Program-made: the position numbers and the translations under genes
In this document: piece by piece, positions 1 through 7,605 of the stretch
How positions within the stretch are numbered: the first letter of the stretch is position 1
Layout of the letters: every line of letters begins with the position of its first letter
Assembly: GCF_002863565.1 (NCBI RefSeq)
Contig: NZ_PGUW01000007.1
Location: forward strand, 248,001-312,000
Length of the DNA: 64,000 nt
From: Bacillus sp. V5-8f
Lineage (GTDB): Bacteria; Bacillota; Bacilli; Bacillales; DSM-1321
Reading direction: 5' to 3'
Notes under the pieces: model-generated
Seen by the model: the letters and a program-made list of their open reading frames with translations, nothing else
Database searches by the model: none
Told to the model about the DNA's origin: nothing

Positions 1-457
1 TAAGCATACTAGTAGGAGAATCCTCAAGGAAATTCCGCAAATCACCAGTTGTTACCCTAGGGTTACCCATTTTAAAGATATCAATCAGTTTTTCATCGTG
101 GTAGTGGAAGTAAATATCATCCCGTACCTCTGCAATAATATTGTGATAACGGAAATGATCGCAGGCCTCGACAATTTCTTTTGCTACTGAGATATCCATT
201 GGTGTGTGGAATACTCCCCAGCTAGTATTACGAGGGTGATGTACGAATGCACCATTAAAGTTTACGATGGGTGTCCTTAAATCCAGTTCTCTATAATACA
301 ATTCACTGGAACGGTAAGGCCTGCCGGTGGCGATCATGACTTCATGGCCTTCGTTTTTCAACCGTGACAAAATGGCCTTTGAACGAGGGGAGATTTGTTT
401 TTCGTCTGTTAGCAATGTACCATCCAGGTCAAGACAGATTAAATGCTTTTCTCTCAT
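1..457 (-). CDS. yitU: HAD-superfamily phosphatase, YitU-like (3' part outside window)
   Basis: The reading frame starts at the ATG whose complement lies at 455-457, behind a GGTGA-type ribosome site, and runs off the left edge. About 152 residues are visible. The N-terminus carries the HAD nucleophile motif LDLDGTLL (Asp10 and Asp12), which forms the phosphoaspartate. A conserved Thr-Gly segment (MIATGRPYRSS) follows. This matches the Cof-type sugar-phosphate/FMN phosphatase subfamily. In Bacillus subtilis yitU is divergent from yitV, as here. The exact substrate cannot be told from the sequence. Confidence 0.85.
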   Translation of the reverse strand, partial: MREKHLICLDLDGTLLTDEKQISPRSKAILSRLKNEGHEVMIATGRPYRSSELYYRELDLRTPIVNFNGAFVHHPRNTSWGVFHTPMDISVAKEIVEACDHFRYHNIIAEVRDDIYFHYHDEKLIDIFKMGNPRVTTGDLRNFLEDSPTSML

Positions 458-641
458 ATAGTCACCTTCATTTAGTTATTTAAATCATTATGCCCTATTT
501 TCAGAATTCGCTCTTCTATTATTATATTCCTTTCATGTTACCCTGTTTTTAAGGGAAAGTTAAATCTTTTTCATTTATTCCCTTACATTGTATAGTAAAA
601 CTATGAGAATTTTTAAAACAAACCAATCAGGAGGCAGGGCT

Positions 642-1430
642 TTGGTAATCATAGAAAACGAGCGTATAGAAGAGATACCCGTGCTTCATTTGGTGAAACG
701 GGAATTATGGGAGGAAAAACTTCCCCTGATTATATTCATTCACGGTTTCACGAGCGCAAAGGAGCATAATTTACATTATGCCTATCTAATGGCAGAAAAG
801 GGCTTTCGGGTAGTTCTTCCTGATGCGCCATACCATGGTGAAAGGGCAAAAGGCGATAACGAACAAAAATTAATGGGGGAATTCTGGGAAATTGTAATCA
901 GGAGCATCACTGAAATCGATGTAATCAGAAAGAATCTTATAGATCGTAATATAATTATTCCGGAGAAGATTGGTTTGGCAGGTACTTCGATGGGCGGGAT
1001 TGTAACACTTGGTGCGCTCGCATCCTATGAATGGATCCATACCGGGGTTAGTTTAATGGGAAATCCTGCTTATGTCTCATACGCAAAATTACAAATCGAA
1101 ACGCTAAAAAAACAAGATGTAAGCCTCAATCTCTCAGACCAAGAAATTGATCAAACGCTGAGCCGGCTTGCCGAATACGATTTAAGCCTTCAACAGGAGA
1201 AATTGGCGGGACGTCCACTGATGTTCTGGCACGGAGCTAAAGACAGGGTTGTCCCTTACCGGAATGCCTGGGAGCTGTATCAAGCGTTACTGCCCGGGTA
1301 TCAATTTGAAAATGATAGGCTATCCTTCATTTTGGATGAAACAGCTGAGCATAAGGTGAGCAGGGAAGGCGTTTTAAAAACAGTGGAATGGTTTGAAACA
1401 CATATGAGTCCGGCTGGGCAAAATGTTTAA
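642..1430 (+). CDS. yitV: Alpha/beta hydrolase (esterase), YitV-like
   Basis: Predicted serine esterase of the prolyl-oligopeptidase-like hydrolase group, about 262 residues and probably cytosolic. I place the start at the TTG at 642 because AGGAGG (629-634) sits seven bases upstream; an upstream in-frame ATG at 588 has no such site. Visible motifs are the oxyanion segment IHGFTS near residue 35, the nucleophile elbow GTSMG (Ser116), an acidic residue in WHGAKDRVVPY and a C-terminal His in EHK. It lies between yitU and yitW, as in B. subtilis. The natural substrate is unknown. Confidence 0.88.
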   Translation: MVIIENERIEEIPVLHLVKRELWEEKLPLIIFIHGFTSAKEHNLHYAYLMAEKGFRVVLPDAPYHGERAKGDNEQKLMGEFWEIVIRSITEIDVIRKNLIDRNIIIPEKIGLAGTSMGGIVTLGALASYEWIHTGVSLMGNPAYVSYAKLQIETLKKQDVSLNLSDQEIDQTLSRLAEYDLSLQQEKLAGRPLMFWHGAKDRVVPYRNAWELYQALLPGYQFENDRLSFILDETAEHKVSREGVLKTVEWFETHMSPAGQNV

Positions 1431-1517
1431 TGGGAATTTTCCTTTCTGTTATGATGTAAGAAATAGTTGAACACTACACCGCTGAGAATTTGAAGTGGTA
1501 GTTAGGCTACGAGGAAT

Positions 1518-1572
1518 ATAGAAAACACAGGCGTTGCCTCAGCCATAGCGTAAGTAGTCTGTGTTTTTTAGC
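1518..1572 (+). terminator. Probable terminator after yitV
   Basis: AAAACACAG (1522-1530) can pair with CTGTGTTTT (1559-1567), and a T-run follows. The loop is long (about 28 bases), so termination strength is uncertain. Confidence 0.45.
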
Positions 1573-1624
1573 AGATAAGAAAGTTTTATTCATTATCTTA
1601 TACCAATTAAAAGGAGTGTTAAGG

Positions 1625-1933
1625 ATGGACCAGGATTTAAAGGATAATATTATGGGGGCTCTTGAACAGGTAATTGACCCGGAGCTCGGTATCGATATCG
1701 TTAATCTCGGCCTTGTATATGATGTGGACATGAATGAGGAGGGCCTTACAACTGTAACAATGACTTTGACAGCAATGGGCTGCCCGTTGGCAGGAACGAT
1801 TGTTGACCAGGTGAAAACTGCACTTGAGGATATCCCTGAAGTAAAGGAGACGGAGGTAAATATCGTCTGGAATCCGCCGTGGTCGAAGGATCGTATGTCC
1901 CGATACGCAAAAATTGCTCTTGGAATCAAATAA
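1625..1933 (+). CDS. yitW: MIP18/DUF59 family protein, iron-sulfur cluster assembly type
   Basis: Small (102 residue) DUF59 protein; relatives such as SufT take part in Fe-S protein maturation. The family core is clear: VIDPELGIDIVNLGLVYDV near the N-terminus, a conserved Cys in AMGCPLAG, and the C-terminal segment VWNPPWSKDRMS. The start is the ATG at 1625, nine bases after AAGGAG (1611-1615); an upstream GTG at 1616 overlaps that site. It follows yitV, as in B. subtilis. It is probably cytosolic and acts as a carrier or adaptor rather than an enzyme. Confidence 0.93.
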   Translation: MDQDLKDNIMGALEQVIDPELGIDIVNLGLVYDVDMNEEGLTTVTMTLTAMGCPLAGTIVDQVKTALEDIPEVKETEVNIVWNPPWSKDRMSRYAKIALGIK

Positions 1934-1944
1934 TCGGCAAAAAA

Positions 1945-1971
1945 GAAAGCTCGCCAAGTGGCGAGTTTTCT
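1945..1971 (+). terminator. Rho-independent terminator after yitW
   Basis: Perfect stem CTCGCC (1950-1955) and GGCGAG (1960-1965) with a four-base loop, followed by TTTTC. Confidence 0.8.
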
Positions 1972-2825
1972 ATTTAATCATGGAGATATACGGTTAGGCA
2001 ATTCTCGAAGCCAAATTTGGTAAAACTCAACAAGTTGCGCGATCTTGTCCTTAACGAACAAGGAGCCACATTATTCTATACTGATTAAATCATCAATAGC
2101 TGGACTGGCGCAAAAAGGGACGGGCTTTTGATAAGGCAAATTGATCGCTCATCCAGTCATAAATTGAAAAGCCAACGCCGGATCTTCAAACAGCTTTTTT
2201 GCGAATTATTTTTAACAGAACGGCAATTTCACCTGTTTCCATAACTTGCGCCATTTCTAAATCGGTAAGTATCGTTAGTTACCACATATGTCATTTTCCC
2301 CACAGATACGAAGCCTTATCTACTAATTTGAACTCTTCCGGCTTCTATTCCTTTCGCTATCCCATGAAGGACATGTTACTTATCTGATTTCGTAATTTTC
2401 TCCTTCATGTTAATCATTTTTTAACAAAATGAGTTGGTTTGACTAGAACGACTCCATGTCATTGGTAAAAAAAACTTGCCTGTTAAAGTAATTTACATTT
2501 TCACTGTCTTTTTAGGAAAAGAAACCAAAGTATTGGATATTTCAAATTATATAGAATAACCTGTTAAGGACTGATGTTTTATAAAACGAAATTGAAGGAT
2601 TATTTCACATTTAATGAATAATTATGAATTGCACTGATTTTAAAGCGATTGTCTCAAGGGAGACAAAGTTTTAACACCGCTAAAAAGGTAAATAGTAAAA
2701 TGTAGAACAAATACTTATCCAAAAGCTATTACAGTATTAAAACTATATAAATCATGTTAAAATCACTTATTGTGATTAGTTTTCGTCAATCAACTTTAGT
2801 ACCGAATCCTAAGGGAGTGAACAAT
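1972..2825. other. Long intergenic region with a possible gene relic
   Basis: About 850 bases without an intact gene. On the minus strand (about 2430 down to 2040) one frame reads protein-like stretches broken by stops, for example LTDLEMAQVMETGEIAVLLK and WMSDQFALSKARPFL. This looks like a decayed small gene of unknown family. Nearer moaA there is a perfect inverted repeat TTGTCTC-AAGG-GAGACAA at 2649-2666. The rest is AT-rich and should hold the moaA promoter, which I could not place with confidence. Confidence 0.35.
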
Positions 2826-3842
2826 ATGAGCATTAACAAAGTGAAAGACACTTTGGACAGACCCTTAAGAGACTTACGGATATCTGTTATAGATCGCTGC
2901 AATTTTAGATGCCAGTATTGCATGCCTGCCGAGATTTTCAATGAGAGCTTTAAATTTCTGCCCAAAAATGAACTTTTATCCTACGAGGAAATTGAAAGGG
3001 TCTCGAGAATTTTTGCGAGCCTAGGGGTGGAAAAGCTGAGGATCACCGGTGGAGAACCGCTGCTAAGAAAGAACCTGCCACATCTGATTCGAAATCTTTC
3101 CCAGATAGAGGGCATCCATGACATCGGTTTGACAACGAATGGAGTTTTTTTGAAGCGATATGCCTCTGAATTAAAAGAGGCCGGACTACACAGGGTAAAC
3201 GTTAGTCTCGACAGTATGAACGATGACCTCTTTAAAGAAATCAATGGTAGGAATGTCGGTACAGCCCCGGTCATCGAAGGAATATTGGCGGCAAGGGATG
3301 CGGGTCTTGGAGTCAAAGTGAATATGGTTGTGAAAAAAGGACTGAATGAGTCAGAGATTTTGCCGATGGCCCGATTCTGTAAGGAGGAAGGACTACAGCT
3401 TCGATATATTGAGTTCATGGATGTCGGTCATACGAATGGCTGGCAGATGGATAATGTCGTCACCAAAAAAGAAATCCTGGAGATGCTTTCTACTGAATTT
3501 GACCTTGAACCTGTCGATCCTGATTATTATGGAGAAGTGGCCAAAAGGTATCGTTATAAAGGAACCGATACTCAGGTCGGTTTTATCACTTCAGTGTCGG
3601 AATCCTTCTGTGGCAGCTGCACACGTGCTCGTATTTCTGCCAAGGGGGAAATTTATACTTGTTTATTCAACGGCAACGGCCATGATATTAAGAGCTTGCT
3701 TCGTTCCAATATGAACGACGGTGACCTCACCAAACATATCGCTTCCCTTTGGAACCATCGCCGCGACCGCTATTCGGATGAAAGGGCGGAAGGAAAAAAT
3801 AATGGACAGGAAAAAATAGAAATGTCTTATATCGGTGGGTAA
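2826..3842 (+). CDS. moaA: GTP 3',8-cyclase MoaA (molybdenum cofactor biosynthesis)
   Basis: Radical-SAM enzyme that with MoaC turns GTP into cyclic pyranopterin monophosphate, the first step of molybdopterin synthesis. It has 338 residues, normal for the family. The SAM cluster motif CNFRCQYC lies near residue 27, the GGEP motif follows, and the second cluster ligands lie in [19 protein letters not shown]. The chain ends in the Gly-Gly tail that MoaA needs. The start at 2826 is backed by AAGGGAGTG at 2811-2819. No other moa or mob gene is in the window, so it stands alone here. Confidence 0.96.
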   Translation: MSINKVKDTLDRPLRDLRISVIDRCNFRCQYCMPAEIFNESFKFLPKNELLSYEEIERVSRIFASLGVEKLRITGGEPLLRKNLPHLIRNLSQIEGIHDIGLTTNGVFLKRYASELKEAGLHRVNVSLDSMNDDLFKEINGRNVGTAPVIEGILAARDAGLGVKVNMVVKKGLNESEILPMARFCKEEGLQLRYIEFMDVGHTNGWQMDNVVTKKEILEMLSTEFDLEPVDPDYYGEVAKRYRYKGTDTQVGFITSVSESFCGSCTRARISAKGEIYTCLFNGNGHDIKSLLRSNMNDGDLTKHIASLWNHRRDRYSDERAEGKNNGQEKIEMSYIGG

Positions 3843-3868
3843 CCTCTGCATTTTGCGGAGGTTTTTTA
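3841..3868 (+). terminator. Terminator after moaA
   Basis: Stem CCTCTGC / GCGGAGG with one G-T pair, followed by GTTTTTTA. Confidence 0.75.
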
Positions 3869-4384
3869 TTTTGGATACTGCCTTCCTTTCATTACCTGTC
3901 TACCTGCTGGGATCTGGTTTCATACTCTAAGAATAGGACTTAGAAAAAGGTTATTTTCGTTAATGTTAGGACTGGTAGCATAGCCTAAAACAAAGTGCTG
4001 AAAATATAAAGCAGTCTGCCTTTGGAAAAGGCAGACCTTTCAAGGGAGAAAACAACATGTCACTCGAATTATAGTATCTGAAACGAAACCATTTTATTCA
4101 GGTCGTAGTGAAAAATTTATCAAGATAAAAAAGCCATTCCTTTTCCCTCAAATTGATGCACTGCACAACATCTTTTAAAAAATTTAAACGAGTTAAACTG
4201 ATTTCTGTAAATTGATGTTAGGTTTATTTTTTTCTGCGAACTCTTTATTGATGAAACGGTGCAGAAAGAAATTAAAAAGAAGAAGTAAACAGGAGTTTTT
4301 TTAAAAATTTATAGAAATATAAATAGTTCTGCATGTTTTCGGACATTCTAAAATTGTTTCATTAACAATAAAGGAGGAATCCAA
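3869..4384. other. Intergenic region before the repeat protein
   Basis: No gene is seen. A free-standing hairpin GTCTGCC (4014-4020) / GGCAGAC (4030-4036) followed by CTTT looks like the terminator of a lost gene or short transcript. At 4344-4350 CATTCTA fits the -10 consensus of the forespore sigma factor SigG (CATNHTA); the -35 region is weak. GGAGG at 4374-4378 is the ribosome site of the next gene. Confidence 0.4.
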
Positions 4385-5527
4385 ATGAATCAACCATTGA
4401 ACCAAGGTCAATTTGGCATGCAGGCTATGCAGACTCCAACAAGCGGAATGATGGCTGGCGGCATGCAAGACGGATCTCAAATGAGACGCGGCATGATGGG
4501 CACTCCACAGCAGGCCCAGAATATTCAATCAGTTTTTCAACCGAATTTTGGAACAAATCCACAGCAGGTAAGACAGGATATCGCTCGTGACTTAGCTTAT
4601 GGGCGCCAGCAACAACAGCAAGGCGGATTCACTCAACAAGCTGGTGGCATGCAAAGTGGAATGATGTCAGGCGGTATGCAAGGCGGAATGATGTCAGCTG
4701 GAATGCAAGATGGGTCTCAGATGAGACGCGGCATGATGGGAACACCTCAACAAGCACAAAATATTCAATCCGTTCTTCAGCCGAATTTCGGAACAAATCC
4801 ACAGCAGGTAAGGCAGGATATCGCCCGAGACTTAGCCTACGGACGCCAGCAACAACAGCAAGGTGGCTTCACGCAACAAGCTGGTGGAATGCAAGGTGGA
4901 ATGATGTCAGGCGGTATGCAAGGCGGAATGACATCAGGTGGAATGCAGGGCGGCATGATGTCAAGTGGCATGATGGGTGATGGTAGTTCTATGATGTCAG
5001 CTGGAATGCAAGATGGCTCTCAGATGAGACGCGGCATGATGGGAACACCTCAACAAGCACAAAATATTCAATCCGTTCTTCAGCCGAATTTTGGAACAAA
5101 TCCACAGCAGGTAAGACAGGATATCGCCCGAGACTTAGCCTACGGACGCCAGCAACAACAGCAAGGTGGCTTCACCCAACAAGCTGGTGGTATGCAAGGT
5201 GGAATGATGTCAGGCGGTATGCAAGGTGGAATGATGTCAAGTGGTATGCAAGGCGGGATGATGTCAGGTGGCATGATGGGTGATGGTAGTTCTATGATGT
5301 CAACTGGCATGCAAGATGGATCTCAGCTTAGACGTGGCATGATGGGGACTGCAATGCAAGCCCAAAATGCTCAAGCGGCTCTTCAGCCAAATTTCGGAAC
5401 AAATCCACAGCAAGTGAGACAGGATATCGCCCGAGATTTAGCTTACGGAAGCCAGCAGCAAGGTGCCGGTGGGCAAATGAGCAGCTTTCAGGCTGGCATG
5501 ATGGCTAATCAAGGTGGATTATCATAA
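4385..5527 (+). CDS. Met/Gln/Gly-rich tandem-repeat protein, possibly spore-associated
   Basis: A 380-residue low-complexity protein with no known catalytic domain. Four long repeats begin with MQDGSQ(M/L)RRGMMGT at residues 27, 107, 208 and 310. Each continues through a conserved core with PNFGTNPQQVRQDIARDLAYG-like sequence and a Gln run, then ends in GGMQGGMMSGG linkers. Repeats two and three are almost identical in DNA, so expansion is recent; the last is the most diverged. The FGTNPQQVRQ core faintly resembles the FGTE..AQQVRKQN repeat of gamma-type small acid-soluble spore proteins, and a SigG-like -10 lies upstream. No signal peptide or membrane segment is visible. Function is not known; the spore link is inference. 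Confidence 0.8.
   Translation: MNQPLNQGQFGMQAMQTPTSGMMAGGMQDGSQMRRGMMGTPQQAQNIQSVFQPNFGTNPQQVRQDIARDLAYGRQQQQQGGFTQQAGGMQSGMMSGGMQGGMMSAGMQDGSQMRRGMMGTPQQAQNIQSVLQPNFGTNPQQVRQDIARDLAYGRQQQQQGGFTQQAGGMQGGMMSGGMQGGMTSGGMQGGMMSSGMMGDGSSMMSAGMQDGSQMRRGMMGTPQQAQNIQSVLQPNFGTNPQQVRQDIARDLAYGRQQQQQGGFTQQAGGMQGGMMSGGMQGGMMSSGMQGGMMSGGMMGDGSSMMSTGMQDGSQLRRGMMGTAMQAQNAQAALQPNFGTNPQQVRQDIARDLAYGSQQQGAGGQMSSFQAGMMANQGGLS
4463..5527 (+). repeat. In-frame tandem repeat array inside the Met/Gln/Gly-rich gene
   Basis: Four repeat units begin at 4463, 4703, 5006 and 5312. Units are 240, 303 and 306 bases, with a diverged last copy of 216 bases. Length differences come from extra GGMQGGMMS(G/S) linkers, so all changes keep the frame. 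Confidence 0.9.
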
Positions 5528-5560
5528 TTTAGAATTCCCAGGCCGTTTGACGGTTGGTTA

Positions 5561-5608
5561 AGCTTGTAGACGGATTGGCATATCAAGCCACGTCTACAAG
5601 CTTTTTAT
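5561..5608 (+). terminator. Strong terminator after the repeat protein gene
   Basis: A 12-base perfect stem AGCTTGTAGACG (5561-5572) / CGTCTACAAGCT (5591-5602), followed by TTTTTATT. Confidence 0.85.
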
Positions 5609-5811
5609 TAATGTCTTAAAAGTGTACTCATCCCCTGTATAATCCACTTGAAACAAGTCCTCGTGAAAAAGTTAGCTGTATACCTCAGCCAGTAAGTCCA
5701 CAAGATTTATTATTACAAATCCGTAAAACGATTTCTTAGTTTAGCTAATAATGTACGAGACCAGCCAGCATTCGTAAAAAAACCACAATTATTTTAATAA
5801 ATCGACATATT

Positions 5812-5854
5812 TGTAACTTTAGTCACTGTGTCTTCCGACCTGCTATGTTATGTT
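5812..5854 (+). promoter_or_regulatory. Predicted Fnr-activated promoter
   Basis: TGTAA-CTTTAG-TCACT at 5812-5827 matches the Bacillus Fnr consensus TGTGA-N6-TCACT at nine of ten fixed positions. TATGTT at 5849-5854 is a good -10, which puts the start of transcription near 5861. The box centre is then close to -41.5, the usual place for an activating Fnr site. There is no good -35 hexamer, as expected for an activator-dependent promoter. Confidence 0.6.
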
Positions 5855-5879
5855 TATATCATAAATGGTGGTGAAAACA

Positions 5880-6317
5880 ATGGATGTGCACAGGATCATA
5901 TTGTTGGTTTATCCGTATATTGCTATAGCAGCCGTGGGGATGGGGCTAATTTGGCATTATGACGAGGGGAAAACTGATCAAATTGACAGTAGAGGAAAAA
6001 AGGAAAAAACGATTGAAAAGGTAGTCGTCAAGGTCCTGCTATTTTTATGCATGGCTACTGGGCTTTTGATTATCGTGGATTACGACTTGGTCTACCAACC
6101 CAAACAGCTCTTTTTATGGGTTACCAGCTTAATCAAGCTTCAGCCGGATATGGATATAGTTCAGCACCTCTCCATTCTTTCACGCGTCCATCTGATTTTG
6201 CTTTTTACATTTTTGTTGGCGCTTTCATTCACGAGATATTTAATCTACATAGCAAGGCCCTATAAATTTTTTAAGGAAGGTATTTCTAGGATTAGAAAAA
6301 ACATACATAATAGATAA
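5880..6317 (+). CDS. Short NarI-like (nitrate reductase gamma family) membrane protein
   Basis: 145 residues with three predicted membrane helices (about 5-26, 50-68 and 101-125). The first helix (YPYIAIAAVGMGLIWHY) and the last segment (LQPDMDIV, then SRVHLILLF and FTRYLIYIARP) align with the first and last parts of NarI, the haem b membrane subunit of respiratory nitrate reductase. The middle two helices of NarI, which hold two haem ligands, are missing. Of the last-helix ligands one His survives (His104) and the other position is not His. I chose ATG 5880 because GGTGGTG precedes it; ATG 5865 would be almost leaderless. No narGHJ genes are near. It converges on fnr. Its role is unknown. 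Confidence 0.7.
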   Translation: MDVHRIILLVYPYIAIAAVGMGLIWHYDEGKTDQIDSRGKKEKTIEKVVVKVLLFLCMATGLLIIVDYDLVYQPKQLFLWVTSLIKLQPDMDIVQHLSILSRVHLILLFTFLLALSFTRYLIYIARPYKFFKEGISRIRKNIHNR

Positions 6318-6470
6318 CTGGGCATACGCTTTTTGCCTTACGCATGCTGACATTATTAGTAATGACTAAACTCTGTGATTCTGACCTTCATTAAAGTTTT
6401 GAAAATGACTTTAACTAAAAAAAGCAATCTTGAATATACGAAATCTAATTCTTCATTTTACAAGTACCTA

Positions 6471-6527
6471 TAAAAGGGTCAGTCCCCGCTGCATTAGAGT
6501 GAAAGCAGTACGGGCTGGCCCTTTTTA
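6471..6527. terminator. Bidirectional terminator between the NarI-like gene and fnr
   Basis: AAAAGGGTCAGTCCC (6472-6486) pairs with GGGCTGGCCCTTTTT (from 6512), with T-runs on both strands. Confidence 0.75.
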
Positions 6528-6532
6528 ATCGT

Positions 6533-7219
6533 TTATTCTATATTGCAAATTTCTGCAGGACAGTTTTCACAGTCGATTTCGATTTTTAAATATTGGATCT
6601 CATGAATAGTAATGGTACCTTTTTTGATTGATATGATTCCTTTTTTTCGCAAGTCGCTTAACAATCGGTTGACAACCTCCCTGGAAGTTCCGCAAAAGTT
6701 GGCCAATTCCTGGTTTGTTAATGGCAGATTGATGACAATTCCGTTTTGCGTCTGAATGCCGAAGCTGTTTGAAAGTCGTAAAAGGGTTGAGTAGAGAGCA
6801 CCCTTTTTGCCGTGAAGAATAAGGTCGCGGAATTTGGTTTGTGTTTTTCGATGTTGAACCGAAAGCCATCTCATTAAATCAACTGCAAGGCCACCATCAA
6901 GAGCGATCTTCTCCTCAAGTTCATTCTTCTGGATTACTATAACCTCGCCTTCCTGGATCATTTTTGCATTCATAAAGTATTTGGAAGAGGAAGAAAAAAG
7001 GATTGTTTCCCCGACAATCTCATCCCTTGAACTAACCCGAAGCGTCAATTCACGTCCGTCGGGTACAAGCTTACTAATCTGCACGGTCCCGCTTAAAATC
7101 AAAAATAGCTCTTGGGCATTTGTATCTTCCTGAAAAAGAAATTCTCCTTTTTTCATTTTTCTTGCATGCTGGTTACTCTCCAGGATTTCTTTTAAGCGCA
7201 AGGGGACTGAAGTTTGCAT
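6533..7219 (-). CDS. fnr: Anaerobic transcription regulator Fnr (Crp/Fnr family)
   Basis: Oxygen-sensing activator of anaerobic genes, 228 residues. The N-terminal cyclic-nucleotide-type barrel is followed by a dimer helix and a winged helix-turn-helix (about 167-196). As in B. subtilis Fnr, and unlike the E. coli protein, the [4Fe-4S] ligands are at the C-terminus: Cys217, Cys220 and Cys225 in DCENCPAEICN. The fourth ligand is probably Asp132 in RDLILHGKKG. I chose the ATG at 7219 because AAAGGTGG lies eight bases upstream; a GTG at 7231 lacks a site. narK, its partner in B. subtilis, is absent. Three short palindromes lie upstream. Confidence 0.95.
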   Translation of the reverse strand: MQTSVPLRLKEILESNQHARKMKKGEFLFQEDTNAQELFLILSGTVQISKLVPDGRELTLRVSSRDEIVGETILFSSSSKYFMNAKMIQEGEVIVIQKNELEEKIALDGGLAVDLMRWLSVQHRKTQTKFRDLILHGKKGALYSTLLRLSNSFGIQTQNGIVINLPLTNQELANFCGTSREVVNRLLSDLRKKGIISIKKGTITIHEIQYLKIEIDCENCPAEICNIE

Positions 7220-7512
7220 ATATCTAACCACCTTTAACAGGTACGTACCATTATGTTGAACTGAAGAATTCAGTTAGGAATAACCATTAGCTTTCGGTTC
7301 GTTTAGCTAAACTGTCATGTAAGAACTTTGGTTTGAGGTCAATCCAATTGGGTAAATTGGTTATTAGCTTGAAAATTCATAAAATACATACATAATAACT
7401 ACTTTGATTTAAGTAGAAAAAAATGAAGAAGTCAATATGTATAAAACTTTTTACTATTTTCATAGTACGAATGTATTGCTCCTTGTCATAGTGCTTTTTA
7501 AATTGTATAATC
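7220..7512. other. fnr upstream region with three palindromes
   Basis: Non-coding. It holds GGTACGTACC (7240-7249), AACTGAA-GAA-TTCAGTT (7259-7275) and GTTTAGCTAAAC (7301-7312), all perfect inverted repeats. They could be operators of fnr. No box matching TGTGA-N6-TCACT was found for fnr itself. Confidence 0.4.
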
Positions 7513-7558
7513 ATTTTATAAAAATACATTTGATTTTATTTTTATTCAGTCATATAAT
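7513..7558 (+). promoter_or_regulatory. argC promoter with two ARG-box-like operators
   Basis: TATAAT at 7553-7558 and TTGATT at 7530-7535, 17 bases apart, form a good housekeeping promoter. Two ARG-box-like cores, centred at about 7521.5 and 7541.5, fit the pattern TGNATWWWWATNCA at seven of eight fixed positions each (TTTATAAAAATACA and TTTATTTTTATTCA). They overlap the -35 and spacer, the expected place for repression by an ArgR/AhrC hexamer with arginine. Confidence 0.7.
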
Positions 7559-7605
7559 AAGAGAAATTAAGAATGTCAGTGTACTTTTGAACAGGAGATG
7601 ATTAC

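Noticed and set aside
2199..2387. 62-codon plus-strand frame before moaA
   Set aside because: Cys/Ser/Ile-rich shadow-like translation without a ribosome site; the opposite strand looks more like former coding DNA.
4463..5527. CRISPR-like array
   Set aside because: The repeats are long, in frame and coding, without unique spacers of constant length.
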